Shown in pieces: positions 1 through 5,760 of a stretch of 5,760 nucleotides of DNA (within the stretch, counting starts at the first letter, position 1; the number at the start of each line of letters is the position of its first letter). Location: NCBI GenBank assembly GCA_022601315.1, contig JAHZIU010000062.1, positions 1 through 5,760 of the forward strand. The letters run 5' to 3'. The stretch is from Betaproteobacteria bacterium. GTDB lineage: Bacteria > Pseudomonadota > Gammaproteobacteria > Burkholderiales > Nitrosomonadaceae. The notes below the pieces were generated by a model, which was given only the letters and a program-made list of their open reading frames with translations, searched no databases and was not told the origin of the DNA. The position numbers and the translations under genes were made by a program.

Positions 1-925
1 CTCTAGGAACATCTAGCAAAAAAGTAATACCATGTGTTGATAGTGTTTTCATATTGTCAGGTAAAAATAGTGCTGATTCGTAGTTTGTCAGTGTGAAAAG
101 TATTTGATCGTTATCATCGCGATATTTGAATAAGCCATCAGTATCAAGTTTGAATCCTGAGGCTTCGGCTAGTGCTCTAATTTTTGTACCTACAAATGCG
201 CCTTCATCTTTACTAACGATATTAATGCCGATCATGACATCTACTTCGGCACAGAATTTATCCAATATAACCGCTTGTTCATGTGCAGTTACAATATCTG
301 GACAATCAACAGTTGTACTGGTTTGCGATGCAAAATCTTGAATCATGTCTCGGAATTTAGATAAATTTATTTCACTAATTGGCCCAGAGCGATCTGCAAG
401 TTGTAAGCAGCCTTTCAAATAGACATAGCTATTATTTTCTAGATTATTATCAATGGTGATTTCTTCCCACGGCTCATTTTTTTGTTTTTGTCCTAACCAA
501 TATAAGGGTTTGCCAAAAATGAATTCCTTTTGTAGCAGGGTGCTGATCTGTGTATAAGGAATGGTCGAGCCGGAGTTTATATTAACAATATAGTTAGATT
601 TGCTATCAAAGTCAGGTAATGAGGGGTTGTCGGTAGAGGCCGTTGGTACTTTTTGCTCATTTTCAGTCGGTGAAGTTTGTTCTGCTAAATCAGTTTGGAT
701 CTCTGAAAGAACACTTTTGTTTAATTTGGGTTCTATACGTTTATTTGTGTTAGAAATGTCTACTTTGTCTAATAATACATCGTCGTGCTCATGATCAAAA
801 GCGGCTTTAATTTTTCGCCGATAACGTAATTGCTGCACCCAGTTGAAAAGAGCAACGCCAGCAATAATGATAATACCAATAATTATCAAACTTATTTGTA
901 AATCACTCATGTTAAATAGATCCAT
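1..925 (-). CDS. zipA: Cell division protein ZipA (C-terminus beyond window edge)
   Basis: ZipA is an inner-membrane protein that binds the C-terminal tail of FtsZ and tethers the Z-ring at midcell early in division. The 308 codons visible here begin with MDLFNMSDLQ, followed by one hydrophobic segment (about residues 10-27, SLIIIGIIIIAGVALF) and a basic stretch (QLRYRRKIK, 32-40), the usual N-out anchor. Residues about 45-115 form a polar, acidic and Asn/Ser-rich linker, shorter and less Pro/Gln-rich than in E. coli ZipA. From about 130 comes the FtsZ-binding domain, with KEFIFGKPLYWLG (133-145), GFKLDTDGLFKY (257-268) and MKTLSTHGITFLLDVPR (292-308). The last few dozen residues lie outside the window. 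The ATG at 925 is preferred over the in-frame ATG at 910 because an AAGGGAG motif lies 5 bases upstream of it. The gene starts 46 bases after smc ends, on the same strand, with no terminator between them, so cotranscription is likely. Confidence 0.93.
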   Translation of the reverse strand, partial: MDLFNMSDLQISLIIIGIIIIAGVALFNWVQQLRYRRKIKAAFDHEHDDVLLDKVDISNTNKRIEPKLNKSVLSEIQTDLAEQTSPTENEQKVPTASTDNPSLPDFDSKSNYIVNINSGSTIPYTQISTLLQKEFIFGKPLYWLGQKQKNEPWEEITIDNNLENNSYVYLKGCLQLADRSGPISEINLSKFRDMIQDFASQTSTTVDCPDIVTAHEQAVILDKFCAEVDVMIGINIVSKDEGAFVGTKIRALAEASGFKLDTDGLFKYRDDNDQILFTLTNYESALFLPDNMKTLSTHGITFLLDVPR

Positions 926-930
926 ACTAT

Positions 931-937
931 CTCCCTT
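931..937 (-). promoter_or_regulatory. Ribosome binding site of zipA
   Basis: On the minus strand this reads AAGGGAG, a good Shine-Dalgarno match, 5 bases before the ATG at 925. It lies too far (20 bases) from the next in-frame ATG at 910, so it decides the zipA start. Confidence 0.75.
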
Positions 938-971
938 GCTGTCTTTTTCTTTTAAGTGCTATGGTAACAAA

Positions 972-3900
972 TCAATGTATTTCTTGGGAGTCGCTAACTC
1001 CTAGTTTAATGGCTTCCGCGATGTCTACGGCGACAACACGTGATACGCCTTGTTCTTGCATCGTGATGCCGATTAACTGTTGGGCCATCTCCATGGTAAT
1101 TTTATTATGACTGATAAATAAAAACTGTGTTTGTATAGACATGTTTTTTACCAAATCACAAAAACGTTCGGTGTTACTGTCATCAAGTGGCGCATCCACT
1201 TCATCCAATAAACAAAATGGCGCAGGGTTGAGCCGGAATAATGAAAAAATTAATGCTAACGCTGTTAGTGCTTTTTCGCCACCTGATAGTAAGTGGATCG
1301 AACTATTCTTTTTCCCAGGTGGTTGTGCTGTTAACACTAACCCAGAATCCAGAATCTTACCATCACTTAGAACTAATCTAGCCTGTCCACCTGCAAATAT
1401 TACTGGAAAGATGTCATTTAAATTGTGATTCACGGCATCAAAGGTTTTTTGTAAGCGTGTTTGTGTCTCGTGATCAATCTGCTCGATAGCATTTTCTAAA
1501 GTTTGAATGGCTTCATTGAGATCTTGTAATTGTGAGTCTAAATTAATTTCACGAGCTTGTACTGCAGCAAGTTCCTCGAGTGCGGCAAGATTAACCGCTC
1601 CTAGAGAAGTTATCTTAGTATTGAGCCGGTTTATTTCGGTTTGCAGTGTCGTTGTACTTTTTTTTCCGATTAACGGGAATAACGCATTCTTATCAGCATT
1701 GGCAGAATCTAGTTGCTCGTCAAATCGCTGTTCGGTGAGTATTGCAGCTTGTTCCTTAAGGCGTATTTGATTGATTGCTTCTCGTAAATGCAGCGATTTT
1801 TGTTCACATGCCATACGTGTTTGATCAATTTCTCGCAGATGTAATGCGACTTCTTCCAGATTGTTGCGAGCATCCGAAACTGTTTGTTCAAGACTCTTGC
1901 GTTGTGTAAGACTGGCCTGGAGCTGATTTTTTAGCGGCGTTTCATCCAGGTTTTCCTGCTCCACAAATAATTCCTTTTGCTTTTCTACCAGTCGATCTTT
2001 TTCTTGTCCAAGCGCATTAATTGCGTTTTCAGTTTCAGAAATTTTGCTCTGGCATGTTTTTACATTGAATGCGGCTTCTTGTAACGTTTGTGTAGCCTGC
2101 TGCACAAGTTGCCGCTGCTTAATCAGCTCTTGATCAGCTGCTTTCCATGACAGTTGAGCTTGCTGTATTTGTTGATTAATTTCTTTTGCTTGTGTTCTGT
2201 TTTGAGCTAACTTCATTTCAGCAGATTTTTTTAGGACGATCTCAGCTTCCAATTGTTGTTTGATTTCTTTTACTTCAATATAAATTTCATCCCGTCTTTG
2301 AATGATTTGCTCATTGGCTTGCGTAAGTTTTAGTTTGTCCAGTTGGTATTGATGCCTTTGCTGTAGCAATTGTTGGTGGTTTTGGCGGTGTAAATAAGTG
2401 GCATGATTGAGTTCATCATATTGATGCTGTGTCGAATTCAGTTTGGCCTGTTGTTTGTTTAAGGTTTTTTTTGTTTGTGCGATTTCAATGCGAATGTGTT
2501 CAAGCTCCTGCTGTCGTGATAAAACGCCATGTAGTTGAGAATCAGGCGTGTAAAAAGTTAATCCGTTGCGAGAAAAAATATGTCCTTCGCGGGTGACCAA
2601 TAATTCTCCGTGATTCAATTGGTCTCTTAGCAGTATGCCATCTTGCAGGGTATCAATAACGAATACATGACTTAACCATTCTTCAAGTATTTGTTTGATC
2701 CCAGGTTCGATACACGTTAGATACTCTAGTAAGCTTTTTCTGTTAGGATGATTTGTATCAGTTGCAACTTTTTGTTGTTGAATTTCTTTTGCAAACGTTT
2801 CTGACTTTTTTGGGAATTCATAAATAGCCCATCTTCCAGGCGGTAAATCATCAATCCATTCCTGTATGATTTCTAATTGTAGAAACCCAATACTGTTCAA
2901 TCGCTCTCGCAGAATGGCTTCCATAGCATTTTCCCAGACTCCGTCCACTTGGATGTTTTGCCATAAACGAGGAAGAGTGTCGTATTGATACTTAGTTAAC
3001 CAAGTACTGAGTGCGTTATTATTTTCAATTTTTTGTTGTAAAGTGGAAAGCGCGTTGAATCGAGCGTTTAATTGCGTCAATGTCTGTTGTGTGAGCTGAG
3101 CCTGATTAGTTGCTTGTTCTTTAAGTTGATTGATTTGAGATAATCGCTCTTCATTCTGCTCGGAGGTTTGTTTGTTTTGCGCTAATTTTATTTCGGTTTC
3201 TTCTAATTCTTGCTGTATATTCGCTAAGGCTTCGTGATCTGGCTGGGATAGTGTGCTTTGTTCTAGTTGTAGCCGGTCATTACGTACGTTAAGCTGTTGA
3301 AGGGTTTTGTTGGCATGTGTTACGTTACTTTCTTCAAGCTGGCAAGCTTGTTCTGTCAACATCAAGTTTCGTTGGGAAGTGTTCAGCGCTTCTTGGCATT
3401 TGATGAAATTCGTTTCTATCTCAGGTAGTTTCTCATTTTCTATTTTATTACTTTGTATGCTGGACTCATGTGTTGAATTGGCTTGGGCTATTTCATTGTG
3501 CCAGTGGGTAAAATGATCAGCTAGAATTTTAGCTTGTTGTTCATTGTGGTTTAGTTGTTTCTCGACATCCAATAATTGCTGCGTTAGACGTTCGTTATTT
3601 GTGTGGATGTGTTGTATTTCCTGCTCTATACGTCCTGTTTCAGCGTTTGCTGCGTAAAGTTGTCCCTGTACTTCATGCAAGTATTCTCTATTATTATTTT
3701 CCTGGGTACGTGCTTCTTCTAACTGGTGTCCGGTGTCGCGTAGGTGCGTGGTTTCTTTTTCCAGATCATTTTCTAGTTGTCGGATTTCATTTTCAGCAGT
3801 CAGGCGTTGATTTGTCGCTTCCTGTTTATGTTGTAGCCATAAGACATGTTGCGTGGTTTGAAGTTGTGCATCAAGCGCCTTAAATTGATTGGCAATTTCA

Positions 3901-4535
3901 GCTTGTGCTTCTAGGTGTTGTCGCTGTGTTTCTAGTTCTTGATGAATGTCTTCCAAACGGGTAAGGTTTTTACGGGTATCAGTTAAGCGCGATGCTGTTT
4001 CATATCTCCGTTCTCGATATTTGGAAATACCGGCAGCTTCTTCCAGAAAAATCCTTAATTCTTGAGGTTTAGCTTCAATAATTCGTGAAATCATGCCCTG
4101 TTCAATAATAGCGTAGCCTCGACCACCAACACCGGTCCCCAGAAAAATGTCAGCAATATCCCGCCGTCTTACATGGATATTATTAATATAGTAATTAGAT
4201 ATGCCGTCTCGTTGAAGCACACGTTTAATTGATATGTCAGTGTAACTCGACCATTGACCGACAACTTTACCCGCACTATTGTCAAAGATTAATTCAACAC
4301 TAGCGCGATTCATTGGTTTTCGATTGGCAGAGCCGCCAAAGATGACATCTTGCATTGAGTCCCCACGCAGTGCTGAGGCCTTGGATTCTCCTAGTACCCA
4401 GCGGACGGCATCAATAATATTTGATTTTCCGCAACCATTTGGGCCAACAACACCGACGAGATCGCCTGAAACTGGAATGATAGTTTGCTCGACGAAGGAT
4501 TTAAAGCCGGCAAGTTTGATATGGGCGAGGCGCAA
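972..4535 (-). CDS. smc: Chromosome partition protein SMC, complete, TTG start
   Basis: SMC is the ATPase of the bacterial condensin complex. It forms antiparallel dimers that, with ScpA and ScpB, extrude DNA loops and help resolve and segregate sister chromosomes. The 1187-residue length is normal for the family. The N-terminal ATPase half has Walker A GPNGCGKS (31-38), the arginine-finger region ALRGDS (55-60), the FLGTGVGGRGYAIIEQG stretch with the Q-loop (131-147) and the FLEEAAGISKYRERR motif (163-177). Long Gln- and Glu-rich coiled coils (about 180-500 and 675-1020) flank a hinge at about 505-670, which includes GVWENAMEAILRERLNSIGF and GELLVTREGH. The C-terminal half has the ABC signature LSGGEK (1083-1088), Walker B CLLDE (1108-1112), the D-loop and the H-loop histidine at 1143. 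All catalytic motifs look intact. The reading frame begins at TTG: an in-frame TAA lies 9 bases upstream, there is no ATG, and the protein start MRLAHIKLAGFKSF matches the family. No clear Shine-Dalgarno sequence precedes it. scpA and scpB are not in the window. Confidence 0.97.
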   Translation of the reverse strand: MRLAHIKLAGFKSFVEQTIIPVSGDLVGVVGPNGCGKSNIIDAVRWVLGESKASALRGDSMQDVIFGGSANRKPMNRASVELIFDNSAGKVVGQWSSYTDISIKRVLQRDGISNYYINNIHVRRRDIADIFLGTGVGGRGYAIIEQGMISRIIEAKPQELRIFLEEAAGISKYRERRYETASRLTDTRKNLTRLEDIHQELETQRQHLEAQAEIANQFKALDAQLQTTQHVLWLQHKQEATNQRLTAENEIRQLENDLEKETTHLRDTGHQLEEARTQENNNREYLHEVQGQLYAANAETGRIEQEIQHIHTNNERLTQQLLDVEKQLNHNEQQAKILADHFTHWHNEIAQANSTHESSIQSNKIENEKLPEIETNFIKCQEALNTSQRNLMLTEQACQLEESNVTHANKTLQQLNVRNDRLQLEQSTLSQPDHEALANIQQELEETEIKLAQNKQTSEQNEERLSQINQLKEQATNQAQLTQQTLTQLNARFNALSTLQQKIENNNALSTWLTKYQYDTLPRLWQNIQVDGVWENAMEAILRERLNSIGFLQLEIIQEWIDDLPPGRWAIYEFPKKSETFAKEIQQQKVATDTNHPNRKSLLEYLTCIEPGIKQILEEWLSHVFVIDTLQDGILLRDQLNHGELLVTREGHIFSRNGLTFYTPDSQLHGVLSRQQELEHIRIEIAQTKKTLNKQQAKLNSTQHQYDELNHATYLHRQNHQQLLQQRHQYQLDKLKLTQANEQIIQRRDEIYIEVKEIKQQLEAEIVLKKSAEMKLAQNRTQAKEINQQIQQAQLSWKAADQELIKQRQLVQQATQTLQEAAFNVKTCQSKISETENAINALGQEKDRLVEKQKELFVEQENLDETPLKNQLQASLTQRKSLEQTVSDARNNLEEVALHLREIDQTRMACEQKSLHLREAINQIRLKEQAAILTEQRFDEQLDSANADKNALFPLIGKKSTTTLQTEINRLNTKITSLGAVNLAALEELAAVQAREINLDSQLQDLNEAIQTLENAIEQIDHETQTRLQKTFDAVNHNLNDIFPVIFAGGQARLVLSDGKILDSGLVLTAQPPGKKNSSIHLLSGGEKALTALALIFSLFRLNPAPFCLLDEVDAPLDDSNTERFCDLVKNMSIQTQFLFISHNKITMEMAQQLIGITMQEQGVSRVVAVDIAEAIKLGVSDSQEIH

Positions 4536-4562
4536 TTTTTTGATTTACAGATCAGCGGTTAT

Positions 4563-4593
4563 AATATAAGGATTTACAAATATTTATTTTGAA
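4563..4593 (-). promoter_or_regulatory. Weak candidate smc promoter
   Basis: On the minus strand TTCAAA (4588-4593) and TATATT (4563-4568) are separated by 19 bases, or by 18 if TTATAT (4564-4569) is the -10 element. They would give a transcript starting near 4556 and a leader of about 20 bases before the TTG start. The same spot reads TATAAT on the plus strand (4560-4565) without a well-spaced -35. AT-rich sequence often yields such matches, so this is only a candidate. Confidence 0.25.
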
Positions 4594-4622
4594 TGAGATA
4601 CGTGATTATTAACACTTAGACC

Positions 4623-4638
4623 TTAATTCAAAAATTAA
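4623..4638. repeat. AT-only inverted repeat, 6-base arms
   Basis: TTAATT and AATTAA flank the 4-base spacer CAAA. The stem would be weak because it holds only A-T pairs, and no T-run follows, so it is not a terminator. It could be chance in AT-rich sequence or part of a protein-binding site. Confidence 0.35.
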
Positions 4639-4655
4639 ATGTGTGGTTTCCAGAG

Positions 4656-4676
4656 ATGATGACTGTGAGTCATTAT
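4656..4676. promoter_or_regulatory. Palindrome upstream of queF, possible operator
   Basis: The sequence holds ATGACT-GTG-AGTCAT (4659-4673), a perfect 6-base inverted repeat around a 3-base centre. It extends outward to 9-base arms with one mismatch (ATGATGACT and AGTCATTAT). It covers the position where a -35 element would sit for the TATAAT at 4692-4697, the geometry of a repressor operator. I do not recognise it as the site of a named regulator. It could also fold as a small RNA hairpin if transcription starts upstream. The symmetry is seen; any function is inferred. Confidence 0.4.
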
Positions 4677-4691
4677 TGTAACTGAAATATT

Positions 4692-4697
4692 TATAAT
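4692..4697 (+). promoter_or_regulatory. Candidate -10 element of queF
   Basis: This is a perfect TATAAT, but the bases 17 upstream (GTCATT) are a poor -35, and TTGTAA (4676-4681) is only 10 bases away. A start near 4704 would leave a leader of about 7 bases and would exclude the purine-rich AAGAGA (4698-4703) that could serve as ribosome binding site 7 bases before the ATG. Either the real promoter lies further upstream or the mRNA is nearly leaderless. Confidence 0.3.
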
Positions 4698-4710
4698 AAG
4701 AGAATAGAGA

Positions 4711-5130
4711 ATGTCGACTCAACCAGTTAAGGATCTAGAAACATTTTCTAATCCAGTGACGCGGCGGGATTATCAAATACATATGGAAATTCCAGAATTC
4801 ACCTGTCTTTGTCCTAAAACCGGGCAGCCGGATTTTGCAACTTTAGTTTTGGATTATATACCCGATAAGAAATGTATCGAACTAAAAAGTCTTAAGCTCT
4901 ATATTTGGTCTTACCGGGATAAGGGCGCATTTCATGAAGCAGTTACCAATCAAATTCTTGATGACCTTATTGCAGTATTAAAGCCGAGATATATTCGCTT
5001 AATTGCTCGTTTTTATGTGCGTGGCGGTATTTTTACCAATGTGACAGCGGAACACCGAAAAAAGAACTGGAAAGCTCAGTCAGCCTTTCCGCTTCAAGAA
5101 TTTGATAACAATTTAAGTGTGCGAAAGTAG
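4711..5130 (+). CDS. queF: NADPH-dependent 7-cyano-7-deazaguanine (preQ0) reductase QueF
   Basis: QueF reduces the nitrile of preQ0 to the aminomethyl group of preQ1 with two NADPH. This cytoplasmic step of queuosine synthesis comes before Tgt inserts preQ1 at the wobble position of GUN-anticodon tRNAs. The 139 residues fit the short unimodular type (as in Bacillus subtilis YkvM), not the longer two-domain E. coli type. [14 protein letters not shown] (30-43) holds the expected nucleophilic cysteine, C34, and the catalytic aspartate, D41. The QueF signature runs from E57 to E76 ([20 protein letters not shown]) and includes the substrate- and NADPH-binding residues, with H75 and E76 at its end. 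[10 protein letters not shown] (102-111) is also typical. The ATG start is supported by the length and by a purine-rich stretch before it. The gene stands divergent to smc and 54 bases before a lytic transglycosylase gene; no other queuosine gene is in view. Confidence 0.96.
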   Translation: MSTQPVKDLETFSNPVTRRDYQIHMEIPEFTCLCPKTGQPDFATLVLDYIPDKKCIELKSLKLYIWSYRDKGAFHEAVTNQILDDLIAVLKPRYIRLIARFYVRGGIFTNVTAEHRKKNWKAQSAFPLQEFDNNLSVRK

Positions 5131-5184
5131 GTAAGAAATATTTTCAATACTAAAAGCTACTTCTCGATAAAGGGTTATATTGAT
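5131..5184 (+). other. queF to transglycosylase spacer with ribosome binding site
   Basis: This 54-base spacer contains no hairpin followed by a T-run, so the downstream gene may be read through from queF. AAAGGG at 5169-5174 is the only good Shine-Dalgarno match. It lies 10 bases before the TTG at 5185 and 17 before the out-of-frame ATG at 5192, which favours the TTG as the start. Confidence 0.5.
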
Positions 5185-5760
5185 TTGATTGATGGAACGT
5201 ATTTTGAGTCTAGGAAAAAACATTACTGCATATTTCATGCTTTGGTGTTTTTCTGGTTCATCTTACTCATTTCATTTAATATTTTGGCAGCCAATGTAAC
5301 TGAATACAATTCCCATTCTTCTAATGATCTTTGGGACCGTATTCGACAAGGTTTTACATTGGTTTCATCAAATAGCTATGCAGTGCGCGAGCAGGAAGCG
5401 CTCTATATGAAGAACCCGCAACTTACTCGTCGAGTTTTGAATCGTGGTGAACGATATCTACACTTTATTGTAGAAGAAATTGAACGTCGAGGTATGCCCA
5501 CTGAGGTTGCATTGCTGCCTATTGTAGAGAGTGCTTTTAATCCAGAAGCTAAATCAGGTAGTAAAGCTGTTGGGTTGTGGCAATTTATGCCTGCCACGGG
5601 AAAAAGTTTTGGATTGGAGCAGAACGTATGGCACGATGATCGCCGCGATATTATCGCAGCGACTCATGCAGCATTGGATTATTTGCAGTACCTTTATGAA
5701 AAATTCGAGAATTGGGAGCTTGCATTTGCGGCTTACAATTGGGGAGAAACTTCAGTCAGA
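5185..5760 (+). CDS. mltD: MltD-like membrane-bound lytic murein transglycosylase (C-terminus beyond window edge)
   Basis: Lytic transglycosylases cleave the MurNAc-GlcNAc bond of peptidoglycan, forming 1,6-anhydro-MurNAc ends, and act in the periplasm. The 192 visible codons hold a family 1 SLT domain: ALLPIVESAFNP (109-120) with the catalytic glutamate E115, then GSKAVGLWQFMPATGKSFGL (125-144), DDRRDIIAATHAALDYLQ (151-168) and the AAYNWGE motif (182-188). The wording is closest to MltD; C-terminal LysM repeats, usual in MltD, would lie outside the window. Residues about 16-36 form a hydrophobic segment after a basic cluster (SRKKH), fitting a signal peptide or anchor. No lipobox cysteine is visible, unlike E. 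coli MltD. The frame has no ATG before 5407, which would remove the export segment, so TTG 5185 with AAAGGG upstream is preferred. An ATG at 5192 lies in another frame and would join this one only by a -1 shift in the A-run at 5215-5220. The family is sure, the exact start is not. Confidence 0.88.
   Translation, partial: MIDGTYFESRKKHYCIFHALVFFWFILLISFNILAANVTEYNSHSSNDLWDRIRQGFTLVSSNSYAVREQEALYMKNPQLTRRVLNRGERYLHFIVEEIERRGMPTEVALLPIVESAFNPEAKSGSKAVGLWQFMPATGKSFGLEQNVWHDDRRDIIAATHAALDYLQYLYEKFENWELAFAAYNWGETSVR

Larger units (their letters stand above)
4536..4710. other. Divergent smc/queF intergenic region
   Basis: This 175-base AT-rich stretch separates the divergent smc and queF genes and must hold start signals for both, unless either is transcribed from further away. 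It contains two TATAAT-type hexamers (4560-4565 and 4692-4697), an AT-only inverted repeat (4623-4638) and a longer palindrome (4656-4676). I see no small gene, tRNA or riboswitch in it. Confidence 0.7.

Noticed and set aside
126..794. Plus-strand open frames at 126-341 and 600-794
   Set aside because: They lie antisense to zipA, whose reading frame runs unbroken from 925 to the window edge and matches the family at both ends.
1141..1770. Plus-strand open frames at 1141-1428 and 1507-1770
   Set aside because: They lie antisense inside smc, have no recognisable domain and no good start signal, and the smc protein is complete with all family motifs.
3307..4569. Plus-strand open frames at 3307-3516, 3599-3883 and 4279-4569, inside or overlapping smc
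   Set aside because: These are shadows of the smc coding strand; their protein sequences look random and match no family I know.
4623..4638. Hairpin as a Rho-independent terminator
   Set aside because: The stem is all A-T and is not followed by a T-run on either strand at the right distance; no gene ends here.
4600..4710. preQ1 riboswitch upstream of queF
   Set aside because: I looked for the preQ1-I pattern (short GC stem, C/A-rich loop, A-rich tail pairing back) and found no matching arrangement; a covariance-model search would settle it.
5403..5597. Minus-strand open frame of 64 codons
   Set aside because: It is antisense to the SLT catalytic domain and has no features of its own.
1..5760. 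Mobile element, CRISPR array, defence system or other novel system
   Set aside because: All coding space is filled by four well-known housekeeping genes with normal spacing; no direct repeat arrays, transposase or integrase fragments, or unexplained long gaps are present.

Overview
This window is ordinary chromosomal housekeeping sequence of low GC content, probably from a betaproteobacterium, perhaps near Nitrosomonas. Three things point there: a smc gene directly followed by zipA; an SMC hinge and start (MRLAHIKLAGFKSF) of the betaproteobacterial kind; and a short, unimodular QueF. The lineage is inferred from remembered family patterns, not from a search.

Layout. The left three quarters are read leftward. 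smc (4535 to 972) encodes a complete chromosome-condensation SMC ATPase. After 46 bases comes zipA (925 to 1, cut by the window edge), the membrane tether of the FtsZ ring. The pair looks like one transcription unit. A 175-base AT-rich divergent region (4536-4710) holds candidate promoter elements and two inverted repeats. To its right, queF (4711-5130) encodes the NADPH-dependent preQ0 reductase of queuosine synthesis. After 54 bases comes an MltD-like lytic transglycosylase gene (from about 5185, cut by the right edge). I see no terminator between queF and the transglycosylase gene.

How the genes work together. SMC and ZipA link chromosome segregation to cell division, and the transglycosylase cleaves peptidoglycan in the envelope. 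QueF serves tRNA modification and has no obvious functional tie to its neighbours. I found no tRNA, rRNA, CRISPR array, insertion sequence, phage gene or sign of horizontal transfer, and no novel system. The points worth a second look are local: the ambiguous 5' end of the transglycosylase gene, where an A_AAA_AAC heptamer sits between two candidate starts in different frames; a near-perfect palindrome upstream of queF; and the TTG start of smc, which lacks a visible ribosome binding site.
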